Assembly (NCBI GenBank): GCA_947628205.1 | Contig: CANQYX010000013.1 | Span: 1 to 32,020, forward strand | DNA length: 32,020 bases | Source of the DNA: an uncultured Clostridia bacterium | GTDB lineage: Bacteria; Bacillota; Clostridia; Christensenellales; UBA1242 | Reading direction: 5' to 3' | Part shown: in pieces, positions 24,430-32,001 of the stretch | Layout of the letters: every line of letters starts with the position of its first letter | How positions within the stretch are numbered: the first letter of the stretch is position 1 | Notes under the pieces: model-generated | Seen by the model: only the letters and a program-made list of their open reading frames with translations | Database searches by the model: none | What the model was told of the DNA's origin: nothing | Made by a program: the position numbers and the translations under genes

Positions 24430-24996
24430 TTATTGTAATTTGCTTGTTGTTAAATTTTCAATTAATAAATTATAATCAACATTTTTTAAATTCTGAGTGA
24501 CTATTTTATCTGCCATGCGTTTTTCATTATCAAGAATATTTTTTGAAACGAAATAAGAGGCAAAAGAACGCCCATCTTCTTTTTTCATGCCTATATAAAT
24601 TTGATAAGTTTGATTTTCTAGTTCAGGCTTAAATTTATATTTTTCTAGTGGTATATCAAAAAATTCGCCACCATAAATTTGTGCGCTGGCGGGGTCGCAA
24701 ACAAAAAGTTTGCCATCTCTTAAATAAACAAAAGCGCAATGAATGCCAATATCATCTTTACAAGTTAAAATATATCCATTAAATTTAGAAAATAGATAAA
24801 ACGAAAAATTGAAACAACAACCTTTTTTGTTTAAATTCCCATCAAATTTTTCTTGTTGGCGGTTACAAATTTCTACAATTGATTTTCGTAGATAAATGTT
24901 ATTTTCATTAACAATATCCTCGTCCTGCCAATCATAAACTATTCCGCTGTTTAAAAATTTTAAATATTTTTCGCGTGTTAAAATATCATTTTTCAT
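24430..24996 (-). CDS. Hypothetical transglutaminase-like protein
   Basis: A 188-aa protein I cannot name. A Cys-His-Asp order like that of transglutaminase/NAT-fold enzymes is visible: KKGCCFNF (C60/C61), GIHCAFVYLRDGKLFVCDPA with H86 and D101. In the fold a Cys-nucleophile helix is followed by HA-V...DG-W-V-DP, which this resembles. There is no signal peptide. It has a strong promoter (25015-25043) and a GAGG ribosome site, and converges on the S1 gene. Function is inference; a papain-like peptidase or amidase, or a catalytically silent relative, are possible. Confidence 0.6.
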   Translation of the reverse strand: MKNDILTREKYLKFLNSGIVYDWQDEDIVNENNIYLRKSIVEICNRQQEKFDGNLNKKGCCFNFSFYLFSKFNGYILTCKDDIGIHCAFVYLRDGKLFVCDPASAQIYGGEFFDIPLEKYKFKPELENQTYQIYIGMKKEDGRSFASYFVSKNILDNEKRMADKIVTQNLKNVDYNLLIENLTTSKLQ

Positions 24997-25014
24997 ATTT
25001 TATTCCTCAGTTAA

Positions 25015-25043
25015 AGTATATATTATTAATTTATTTTTGTCAA
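25015..25043 (-). promoter_or_regulatory. Promoter of the transglutaminase-like gene
   Basis: Minus strand: TTGACA (25043-25038), a 17-base spacer, TATACT (25020-25015). The short leader includes TGAGG before the ATG at 24996. It is divergent from the promoter at 25112-25140. Confidence 0.85.
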
Positions 25044-25111
25044 TATTTAACCCAATTTTACGAAAATAATGCGTAAAACGCGCGTTTTTTATACAAATTT
25101 CGACAAATATA

Positions 25112-25140
25112 TTGCCAAAATTTACCAATTGTAGTAAACT
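25112..25140 (+). promoter_or_regulatory. Promoter of the anchored surface protein gene (probable leaderless)
   Basis: TTGCCA (25112-25117), a 17-base spacer, TAAACT (25135-25140). The ATG at 25147 lies six bases after the -10 box, and there is no Shine-Dalgarno in between. Confidence 0.65.
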
Positions 25141-25146
25141 ACGCAT

Positions 25147-26412
25147 ATGAAGAAGCGCGCAGTTTTATACACAATATATTGTTGTATAGTCATAATTGTT
25201 TTGGCTTCTTTTCTCGTGTTTAAGTTAAATAAAAATGACGATGTTGAGCTGGCTTCACGCGCAAAATCAATAACACTTAACACTCCGCGCGAACTTACAA
25301 TAACGACAAATAAAAAAATAAAATTGCTTGACGGTTTTATTTCGATTGAGCCAGCAAATGCGATTGATTTGCTAACTTATTCAATAACTGCAAGCGCAAC
25401 AACAAGCACGGATTATTTTGACTTTGATTTTAAAAATAAAACCTTTTCGGCAAGAAAAACGGGTTATTATTACATAAAATTTGAAGTTCCTAAAAACGCA
25501 TATTCAAATTTAAATGACACTTTAAAAATTCATGCAGTTGCGGATAGTAAACAAGATTTTACTCTTAAAACAAATCAAATATTGGTAGGAAAAACCGCTA
25601 GGTTTGAAGATATATTTAACCAAAATTCTGTTTTTAAATATACTGTTGAATTGGAAAATGACAATTTATCTTATTCGGATAATTGCTTTTATGCAAACAA
25701 GGAAGGGGTAACAAAAGTTAGCATAACAATAAACAGAAATGACTATGTAAGTTATGTCAACGAATACGAGATTTATGTTGAAAAAGATGTTTCCGCTCCT
25801 CAAAATCCAGAAGACGATGATAACCCGAGTGAAAAAGACAAAAATCCAGATGAAGAACTTAACCCAGATGAGGGTAAAGGCGGTGGGCAAGAAGACAATA
25901 AACAGGAAGACCAATCGGGTGGAGAACAATCGGGAGAGGATAACGAAAATCAGGGCAACACAGGTGGCGAAGGAAGCGAAAGTTCGGGCAGCCAAACAGG
26001 TGGGGCAGAAAATGAAGGTGGAGACAGTGGCGATGCAGAAAAAGATAAGGATGAAAACAATAAAGATGATGATATAGAAGATTCGGGCAAAGATGATAAT
26101 ACGGGCAACCAAGAGCAAAAGCCACAAGAAAAATACGAAATTCATGTTAAAGAAATGGACTTTAACGAATTTACAAGTTATTATACTGTTGAATTTGAGG
26201 TTATGTTGGGCAAAACTGAATATGTTAATCAAAATATTATGGCGAATGTTAGTGACAACACTATTGCCCAAATTTCAAGTTATAATCCGCCATTTGTTCG
26301 CCTTAAAATTTTAAAAAGTGGCACATTTACTTTAACTCTCACTTTGGAAGATAACCCCGAAATTTCAATTAGTGTTGAAATATCCGTGGTTTTAGAAAAT
26401 GAAAAAACATAG
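25147..26412 (+). CDS. Membrane-anchored surface protein with acidic low-complexity linker
   Basis: A 421-aa protein of unknown function. A hydrophobic segment at about 8-26 after KKR predicts a signal anchor, placing the rest outside. Residues about 40-212 form beta-rich, Ig-like regions (repeated T-x-T and Y-Y-I-K-F strands). Residues 217-328 are almost wholly Asp, Glu, Gly, Asn, Gln, Ser and Lys, with repeated EDN, GGE and SGG groups. Residues 329-421 form a second beta-rich domain. No sortase motif is seen. A terminator hairpin follows the stop codon. It is likely a cell-surface spacer/adhesion type protein, by inference. Confidence 0.75.
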   Translation: MKKRAVLYTIYCCIVIIVLASFLVFKLNKNDDVELASRAKSITLNTPRELTITTNKKIKLLDGFISIEPANAIDLLTYSITASATTSTDYFDFDFKNKTFSARKTGYYYIKFEVPKNAYSNLNDTLKIHAVADSKQDFTLKTNQILVGKTARFEDIFNQNSVFKYTVELENDNLSYSDNCFYANKEGVTKVSITINRNDYVSYVNEYEIYVEKDVSAPQNPEDDDNPSEKDKNPDEELNPDEGKGGGQEDNKQEDQSGGEQSGEDNENQGNTGGEGSESSGSQTGGAENEGGDSGDAEKDKDENNKDDDIEDSGKDDNTGNQEQKPQEKYEIHVKEMDFNEFTSYYTVEFEVMLGKTEYVNQNIMANVSDNTIAQISSYNPPFVRLKILKSGTFTLTLTLEDNPEISISVEISVVLENEKT

Positions 26413-26428
26413 CATTGCTATGTTTTTT
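26402..26428. terminator. Bidirectional terminator between convergent genes
   Basis: AAAAAACATAGC (26402-26413) pairs with GCTATGTTTTTT (26417-26428) around a three-base loop, A-tract on one side and T-tract on the other. It serves the surface-protein gene and the converging flavoprotein gene, overlapping the first gene's stop. Confidence 0.88.
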
Positions 26429-26435
26429 ATTTTAT

Positions 26436-27830
26436 TTATTTTTCAATCCGTTCTAAAATATCTCTTGCTGAAACTAGTCCGGTTGCCGCCGCAACAACAA
26501 TGTTGCCTGCTTTGCCTGCGCCATCGCCTATGAAATAGATGTTTTTGCCGTTTGCTTTAAACTTGTTGTCCGTTTCAATTTCGTTGCTGAAAAACTTAAT
26601 TTCTGGGCCATAAAGCAGCGTTTCATCGTTATTTACGCCAGGGATAATTTTATCCAACTCTTCAAGCCCTTCTAGCACGTTTCTAATTATCCTATAAGGC
26701 AAAATCAGCGCCAAATCACCCGCAACGCAGTCTTTTAAGGTTGGCTCAATAAACCCTTTGTCAATTCGGCTCCACTCGCTGCGCCTGCCTGCACGCAAAT
26801 CTTTAAGCGTTTGAATTACCGGCTTGTTGTCGCCTAAAACGTTAGCAATTCGCGCGATTGATTCACCATATTCGCGCGTGTTTGTAACAGGTTGGGTTAA
26901 AGTGATTTTGCTTATAAACGCAAAATTGGAGTTTGCCGATTTAACATTTTTAAGCGCGTGGCCATTGACGCATATATAGCCATAATAATTTTCTTTTGTC
27001 ACATATCCGCCGGGGTTGGTGCAAAATGTGCGAATTTCATCACCATAAGTTTTGGTTTTAATAAAAATTGTTGGGTCATATATCACGTCAGTTATATCTT
27101 GCAAAACTTCCTTGCGAACTTCAACGCGCACGCCAATTTCAATGCTTTGGCTGTTGTATGGAATTTTGTGCCTTTCCAAAAGTTCTTGCAGCCAGCCTGC
27201 GCCCGTTCTTCCCGGCGCAACAACCACAAATCGCGCTTGAATGGTGTGTTTTTCACCGTTTTTAAAGTAGGTGATAGTGTTGCCACTTTCTCCATCCACA
27301 ATATCTTCAACATGGGCGCTTTCAATAATTGTAACACCATGCTGCTCCAAAAAATTTGTGAACCCTTCAATATATCCGGGCAGGGCATCGCTGCCCAAAT
27401 GTTTTTGCTTAATTAAAAGCAACCTTGCGCCTTTAAGAGTTACTTCCTTTTGAATTTCCTTGCTTTTGCCGTCATCCCTAGGGTAAACTTCGGCGTCCAT
27501 ACCAAACTTGTTAAAAATTTGCTCGGTTTCGTCAATAAGTTTGTAAGCCTCGCTTTCGGACATATATTTAAACAAATCACTTTTGCCGAGTTTAGGAATA
27601 AAGTTCAATTTGCCATCACTAAAAGTGCCTGCGCCGCCAAAGCCAGAAAGAATTTGGCAAGGGTTGCAGTTTACACACTTGCCGGTTTTTTTCATAGGAC
27701 AAACACGATTTTGTGCCTTTTTGCCTTGGTCAATTAAACAAACCTTCAAATGCGGCTTTTTGGTTATCAACTCATAGGCAGAGAATAACCCCGCCGGCCC
27801 CGCACCAACAATAACAACATCAAAATCCAT
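26436..27830 (-). CDS. COG2509-type FAD-dependent oxidoreductase
   Basis: A 464-aa soluble flavoprotein. The N-terminal Rossmann motif is G9-A-G11-P-A-G14. A cysteine cluster (C44, C52, C55, C58) before GFGGAGTFSDGKLN is characteristic of the COG2509 group, and IYFIGDGAGKAGNIVVAAATG is the C-terminal FAD contact. The substrate is unknown. AGGAGG lies just before the ATG. The leader holds three copies of a 13-base repeat. It lies downstream of tRNA-Thr and the 90-aa gene on the same strand, so it may share their transcript. Confidence 0.88.
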   Translation of the reverse strand: MDFDVVIVGAGPAGLFSAYELITKKPHLKVCLIDQGKKAQNRVCPMKKTGKCVNCNPCQILSGFGGAGTFSDGKLNFIPKLGKSDLFKYMSESEAYKLIDETEQIFNKFGMDAEVYPRDDGKSKEIQKEVTLKGARLLLIKQKHLGSDALPGYIEGFTNFLEQHGVTIIESAHVEDIVDGESGNTITYFKNGEKHTIQARFVVVAPGRTGAGWLQELLERHKIPYNSQSIEIGVRVEVRKEVLQDITDVIYDPTIFIKTKTYGDEIRTFCTNPGGYVTKENYYGYICVNGHALKNVKSANSNFAFISKITLTQPVTNTREYGESIARIANVLGDNKPVIQTLKDLRAGRRSEWSRIDKGFIEPTLKDCVAGDLALILPYRIIRNVLEGLEELDKIIPGVNNDETLLYGPEIKFFSNEIETDNKFKANGKNIYFIGDGAGKAGNIVVAAATGLVSARDILERIEK

Positions 27831-27858
27831 ATTTCCTCCTATGTGATATTTTTAGCAG

Positions 27859-27949
27859 TTTGATTTTGCGATAACATTTTTTGATTAAAAATCAAAATAA
27901 ATCAAAAATAATCAAATTTTGATTTTGCGACAACAGTTTGATTTTGCGA
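27859..27949. repeat. Three copies of TTTGATTTTGCGA with inverted ATCAAAA elements
   Basis: Identical 13-mers start at 27859, 27918 and 27937. Between the first and second are several ATCAAAA/AATCAAA elements, i.e. the inverted half. The cluster is in the 143-base gap upstream of the flavoprotein gene. Spacing is irregular (59 and 19 bases), so this is not a CRISPR array. It could be a multi-site operator or a local duplication. Confidence 0.8.
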
Positions 27950-27973
27950 AAAACAAAACTATCTAATAAATTA

Positions 27974-28246
27974 TTAAATTTCTACCTTTGTAATTTTTTT
28001 ATATTTTTTACTCGAAGAAAACACACTTTTTGTTGTAATAGGCAATTTGTTTGATAGTATTTCCAAATCGCCGATTTCAACATTGTCGTCTGCTTCTACA
28101 CAAATAAAATTTGCATTTTTATCAAAATAAAAATGTTGAACTTTATCTTCAATAACTTTTTCATCAAAGTATTGTTTAAATTTTTCAATAAAATGCTCTC
28201 TTAAAATTTCATATACAGCATCTCTATCTATCTTTATATACTTCAT
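27974..28246 (-). CDS. Hypothetical 90-aa protein
   Basis: I do not recognise this small, charged, soluble protein. It begins with an amphipathic helical stretch (about 8-35), then beta-like segments (HFYFDKNANFICVEAD, 38-53) and a Lys/Ser-rich tail. There is no membrane segment, cysteine pair or HTH. AGGAGG is well placed before the ATG. It starts 37 bases after the tRNA-Thr 3' end on the same strand and has no separate promoter that I can see, so it may be co-transcribed with the tRNA. Confidence 0.7.
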   Translation of the reverse strand: MKYIKIDRDAVYEILREHFIEKFKQYFDEKVIEDKVQHFYFDKNANFICVEADDNVEIGDLEILSNKLPITTKSVFSSSKKYKKITKVEI

Positions 28247-28283
28247 ATTTCCTCCTAAATTAAGACTTTTTACTCGTTCTTTA

Positions 28284-28359
28284 TGGAGCTACTGGGCGGA
28301 CTCGAACCGCCGACCTGCTGATTACGAATCAGCTGCTCTACCGACTGAGCCACAGTAGC
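28284..28359 (-). tRNA. tRNA-Thr (anticodon CGU)
   Basis: A 76-base cloverleaf read on the minus strand. The acceptor GCTACTG pairs with CAGTAGC, followed by discriminator T and an encoded CCA. The D arm is GCTC/GAGC. The anticodon stem GCTGA/TCAGC encloses loop TTCGTAA, so the anticodon is CGU, reading ACG. The T arm is GGCGG/CCGCC with TTCGAGT. All stems pair. Confidence 0.97.
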
Positions 28360-28376
28360 ATTTCAACACCGCGACT

Positions 28377-28405
28377 ATTCTAGCATAAATTTATAAATTT
28401 TGCAA
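28377..28405 (-). promoter_or_regulatory. Promoter of tRNA-Thr
   Basis: Minus strand: TTGCAA (28405-28400), a 17-base spacer and TAGAAT (28382-28377), with TGC before the -10 box (extended). The tRNA 5' end is 18 bases on. Confidence 0.82.
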
Positions 28406-28560
28406 CTAGATTTTTATAATTTGTTATTTTTCTTAAATATTTTCATTTTATAATTGCATTTGCCTAATATTTGATTTTTTTAAATATTTCATTTTTTGCC
28501 AAAAGAATATTTTGTTTTTGGCATTTTTACTAACAATTTTCAATTTAAATTTAATTTTGA

Positions 28561-28589
28561 TTGCAAAATACATTTTAATTTGCTATTAT
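28561..28589 (+). promoter_or_regulatory. Extended -10 promoter of the cardiolipin-synthase-like gene (probable leaderless)
   Basis: TTGCAA (28561-28566), a 17-base spacer and TATTAT (28584-28589) preceded by TGC. The ATG at 28597 lies seven bases after the -10 box with no Shine-Dalgarno. The rest of the 237-base gap from the tRNA holds only A/T-rich sequence and the opposing tRNA promoter. Confidence 0.78.
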
Positions 28590-28596
28590 TAACTAG

Positions 28597-29937
28597 ATGA
28601 TAGCGCTTAAAATTTTGGCAGGTTTGATTTTATTTATCGCCTTTGTGGTTGAACTGACCATTATGATTATTTTGGAGCGAGATAAGCCGCGCAACATGAT
28701 TGTTTGGTGCGTGGTGTTTTTGCTAACCAATGTTGTGGGTGGTATTATTTATGCGCTGTTTAGGGTGGTCTTTTATTTAAAGCACAAATCTTTGCAAGTT
28801 AAGGTGAGGGAAGACGAGGTGTTTAAATCCTTAATTGCGGGCGAGTTGTTTGAAAACTATGTTGAGCCGGACGGCGAGTTTTACGAGTTCAACAAAATGG
28901 CGTTTAATGCAAATATTACAACCAACAACAATTTTGAATTGATTGACGGATATGCAAAGTTTAAAGAAAATTTGCTAAGAGATATAAATGCGGCAACGAG
29001 ATACATATTTTTTGAAGTTACAAAGGTCAATGCAAAAGATTTCATAAACATTAAAGATGCGCTTATTGTTAAAGCGGAAAGTGGCTTAAATGTGCGCTTT
29101 GTTTATGATAGGCTAAACAACCGCAAACTTTTGAAGGACTTGCGCGCGGGCGGGGTGAAGGTTTATAGGTTTAGCAAACACAACACGGTTGGCAAGGTTT
29201 ATTCAAATGTGCGCAACTGCGTTTCGATTGACGGAAAAGTTTGCTATTTTGGCAATTTTAACATCAATAACCGCCAAATTGACGGCAAGGTGGATTGCAT
29301 TAACACTTACATAAAATTTAAAGGCGATGTTGTGCAAGATATTGATTTGGCTGTGCATCAAGACATTATTTTTGCAAGCAACAAATATATTGAATACACC
29401 GCGCCGAAGCAGGAAAATTACGCAAATGAGTGCAAAATTCAATTTGTGTCTAACGAAATTAACAACAACATTGAACTGCTTTTCATAAAGGCAATAACCA
29501 TGGCAAAAAGTTCAATTCAACTGCAGCTTGGCGAGTTTGTTCCAACCGAAAGTTTAATGTCACTTTTGCGCTTTGCAATTGACTCTAACATTTCGGTAAA
29601 ACTTATGGTGCCGCTAAAAACGCCGAATTTGGATAAACTTTATGCCTACCGCGCCTATGCCAAAGAATTGGCACTTTATGGCGCAGATGTTTATTTGTAT
29701 GATGGTTATATTTGCAATAATGCAATAACGGTGGATAACGATTATGTCTTATGTGGCTCATTTGTTTTAGATAGGGAACATTTGGCAAAAAGTTTGCAAA
29801 ATGTGGCAATAATTAACGACAGCAAAGCGGTTAATTATTTCAATAAATTGTTTAATCTAGGTATAGAAAATAGTTATAAAATTGCCGATGCAAAATATAT
29901 GCTGATGCGCGAAAAATTCTTTAAAAACTTTGTTTAG
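28597..29937 (+). CDS. Cardiolipin-synthase-like protein lacking both HKD catalytic motifs
   Basis: A 446-aa phospholipase D superfamily protein with ClsA-like layout. Two N-terminal membrane helices lie at about 4-25 and 33-60, with the PRNMIVWCVVFLLTN region typical of cardiolipin synthases, then two PLD-like domains. Active members need HxKx4D in each domain. Here domain one reads V205-x-N207-x4-D212 (VRNCVSID, followed by the usual GK...FGNFNI) and domain two reads C373-x-N375-x4-D380 followed by VLCGSF. Both His and both Lys are gone, while the Asp and scaffold remain. It is probably a non-catalytic paralogue, and no frameshift is seen. Transcript probably leaderless. Confidence 0.85.
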   Translation: MIALKILAGLILFIAFVVELTIMIILERDKPRNMIVWCVVFLLTNVVGGIIYALFRVVFYLKHKSLQVKVREDEVFKSLIAGELFENYVEPDGEFYEFNKMAFNANITTNNNFELIDGYAKFKENLLRDINAATRYIFFEVTKVNAKDFINIKDALIVKAESGLNVRFVYDRLNNRKLLKDLRAGGVKVYRFSKHNTVGKVYSNVRNCVSIDGKVCYFGNFNINNRQIDGKVDCINTYIKFKGDVVQDIDLAVHQDIIFASNKYIEYTAPKQENYANECKIQFVSNEINNNIELLFIKAITMAKSSIQLQLGEFVPTESLMSLLRFAIDSNISVKLMVPLKTPNLDKLYAYRAYAKELALYGADVYLYDGYICNNAITVDNDYVLCGSFVLDREHLAKSLQNVAIINDSKAVNYFNKLFNLGIENSYKIADAKYMLMREKFFKNFV

Positions 29938-30009
29938 AGAAATGTAAAAATATAAAAAATTTTTGAAAAATTAAAAAATAGCATAAAAAATTGAAAAATT
30001 TTGCAAAAT

Positions 30010-30038
30010 TTGCGTTAAATTTTAAAAATTTATAAAAT
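30010..30038 (+). promoter_or_regulatory. Possible promoter of the endonuclease IV-like gene
   Basis: TTGCGT (30010-30015), a 17-base spacer and TAAAAT (30033-30038), in a very A/T-rich spacer where chance matches are common. Confidence 0.45.
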
Positions 30039-30062
30039 TTTAAAAAAACAAAAGGAGAAATT

Positions 30063-30896
30063 ATGGTTTTTGGCGTGGCTGGTGTGCCAACAAATTATAA
30101 GGGTAAGTTTGAAAATATGTTTCCGTGGCTTAAAGCGATGGGGCTAAATGGGTTTGAAATTCAATGCACCTATGGATTTAAAATTAGCGAAGATAGGCGC
30201 GAGATAATCAACAAATTCAATGGCGAATTTCAGTTTAGTATGCACGCGCCATATTATATCAATTTGGGCAGTTTAAACACTGCGGTTGTGGGGCGCAGTA
30301 AGGCGAACATGAAAGAGGGCATTGAACTTGCAAAATCGTTAAATGTGAACCGCATAATTTTTCATCCGGGCGGCGGCCATGAAAACACCGAACAAGGCAG
30401 ACGCAAAGCAATCGACCAACTTGTCGATGCTATAAACGAAATAACCAGCGAAATAGATATGGGCAATGTCCGTTTGTATCCAGAAATTGGTGGCAAAACT
30501 GCCAATTTAGGTAGCCTTGACGAAATTATTGAAATTTGTTCGCGCTGCAAATTTTGCTATCCGTGCATAGACATTGCACACTTGCACGCGCGCGAAATTG
30601 GTAGTATAACTAGCAAAGAAATTTTAAAGGAAAAGCTAATGAAAATTAAAAACGAAATTCCAGAAAAATTTAAATATATTCATTTCCATGCGTACACAAT
30701 AAATTATGGGGATAAAGGCGAAATCAAGCACCTAAAACATGGAGAAAGTATGCCGGATGGCAGCGTTGGCATGCCAAATTTGGACGATTTTGTTGCTGTG
30801 CTTAAAGAAATGCAAATTGACCCTTGGGTTATAAGCGAAGCACTAGATACGCAAGAATTAGGCGCAAAATATATGCACGATTTGTATGTAAAATAG
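30063..30896 (+). CDS. Endonuclease IV-like TIM-barrel protein
   Basis: A 277-aa protein of the AP endonuclease 2 superfamily, closer to deoxyribonuclease IV than the TIM barrel at 4269. Endonuclease IV-like landmarks: FSMHAPYYINLGS (about 59-71), a IIFHPGGG strand end near 99-106, LYPEIGGK near 139-146, CIDIAHLHAR, YIHFHAY, a KHLKHG segment and VISEAL at the C-terminus. Metal-binding His, Glu and Asp residues lie at these strand ends. It probably acts on abasic DNA, but some relatives are uncharacterised hydrolases or isomerases. AAAGGAG precedes the ATG. Confidence 0.82.
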   Translation: MVFGVAGVPTNYKGKFENMFPWLKAMGLNGFEIQCTYGFKISEDRREIINKFNGEFQFSMHAPYYINLGSLNTAVVGRSKANMKEGIELAKSLNVNRIIFHPGGGHENTEQGRRKAIDQLVDAINEITSEIDMGNVRLYPEIGGKTANLGSLDEIIEICSRCKFCYPCIDIAHLHAREIGSITSKEILKEKLMKIKNEIPEKFKYIHFHAYTINYGDKGEIKHLKHGESMPDGSVGMPNLDDFVAVLKEMQIDPWVISEALDTQELGAKYMHDLYVK

Positions 30897-30991
30897 AATT
30901 ATATTATTTAATATAAATTTTATAGAAATAACCTATTGTCTTTTTAAGCGTTCGGGGTCCCCATGAGAACTTGTTTCGAAATGGGGTTTAC

Positions 30992-31029
30992 GCGAAGAAT
31001 CTCATAGAATGAAAGCGAAAAATCTCATA
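30992..31029. repeat. 15-base direct repeat GCGAARAATCTCATA
   Basis: Copies at 30992-31006 and 31015-31029 differ at one base, with a 23-base period. A CCCCAT/ATGGGG pair flanks a loop just upstream (30960-30986). The copies straddle the first in-frame ATG (31009) of the pseudouridine synthase, which argues that translation begins at 31039 instead. Confidence 0.65.
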
Positions 31030-31038
31030 ATCAATAAT

Positions 31039-31869
31039 ATGCAAAAATTAGAATTTAGAGCGGAAAAAGAAATAGATTTAACAAAGGCAATTATAGATAA
31101 ATTGCCGTTTCTTTCTCGCTTTGACGTTAAAAAAATTATTGAAAACAAAGATGTAAAAGTAAATAATGCACGTATTAAAGAAAATTCAACCGTAAAAGAG
31201 GGCACTTTAATAACCGTTTTCTATCAGCCGAAAGAGAGTAAAGAGTGGTTTGAGTTGGTTTTTGCTGATGAAAATATTGTTATTGTAAACAAGCGCGCAG
31301 GCATTGAAGTTGTTAGCGAAACTGAACGAGATTTGCTTTCAATTTTAAAACAAACATATCCAACAATTCGCGCGGTGCATAGGTTGGATAGAAACACGGA
31401 AGGGCTAACCATTTTTGCGTTAAATGACGTGGCAGAAAAGGCACTAAATTCTGCCTTTAAAAACCGCAAAGAGATAACAAAAAAATACGTGCTTTTGGTT
31501 GATGGTCGCGTGGATATTGAAAAAATAAAACGCACTGTTTATTTAAAAAAGATGCCAAATTTGGCAAAAGTTTGGATTAGCGAAGTTAAAACAAGCGGAT
31601 ATGAGCCAATTTCAACTGAATTTGACGTGGTGGAATATCGTGGCGAACAAACGCTTATGGAGGCCGCGCTAATAACGGGTAAAACGCATCAAATCCGTGC
31701 CCACATTGCGTACTATGGCTATCCAATAGTAGGGGATAACAAATACGGCAAAAGTAAAGAAAAAGTTTTGCATTTAACTGCAAACTTTCTAGCTTTTCAG
31801 TTTGCTGCAAAAAGTCCGCTAAAATATTTAAACAGCCAAACATTTGAAATAATTCCAACTTGGCTTTAA
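31039..31869 (+). CDS. RluA-family 23S rRNA/tRNA pseudouridine synthase
   Basis: Makes pseudouridine in rRNA or tRNA; the target site is not predictable from sequence. It is 276 aa from this start. The N-terminal S4-like RNA-binding segment covers about 12-60. The catalytic motif is H114-R-L-D117-R-N-T-x-G, with D117 reactive. The family motif GKTHQIRAHIAYYGYPIVGD lies near the C-terminus. Neither candidate start (31009 or 31039) has a Shine-Dalgarno. The upstream one is within a direct repeat, and the S4 domain fits the downstream one. Confidence 0.88.
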   Translation: MQKLEFRAEKEIDLTKAIIDKLPFLSRFDVKKIIENKDVKVNNARIKENSTVKEGTLITVFYQPKESKEWFELVFADENIVIVNKRAGIEVVSETERDLLSILKQTYPTIRAVHRLDRNTEGLTIFALNDVAEKALNSAFKNRKEITKKYVLLVDGRVDIEKIKRTVYLKKMPNLAKVWISEVKTSGYEPISTEFDVVEYRGEQTLMEAALITGKTHQIRAHIAYYGYPIVGDNKYGKSKEKVLHLTANFLAFQFAAKSPLKYLNSQTFEIIPTWL

Positions 31870-31972
31870 TTTGCAAAATATGGTTTTAGTTCATAAAATA
31901 TATAGTAAATAACTAAACGAAATTAGAAATCTAGATTAATTTTAAAATTTTTGAAAAATTTGCTAAAAATTA

Positions 31973-32001
31973 TTGACATTTAATTCGGTTTAGTGTAGAA
32001 T
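31973..32001 (+). promoter_or_regulatory. Strong promoter reading out of the window
   Basis: TTGACA (31973-31978), a 17-base spacer and TAGAAT (31996-32001). The last eight bases, GGCGGGGT (32013-32020), would fit the 5' end of a tRNA-Tyr, so the transcript may be a tRNA. The gene itself lies beyond the edge. Confidence 0.75.

Noticed and set aside
25666..26271. Open frames opposite or within the acidic-linker region (201 aa minus, 107 aa plus)
   Set aside because: They arise from the biased, repetitive purine-rich linker code, have no ribosome site, and give unlikely low-complexity proteins.
26958..27416. 152-aa plus-strand open frame
   Set aside because: It is antisense to the COG2509 flavoprotein, whose conserved motifs establish the coding strand.
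27859..27949. CRISPR-like array
   Set aside because: Only three 13-base copies with unequal spacing (59 and 19 bases) and no cas genes; kept as a repeat.
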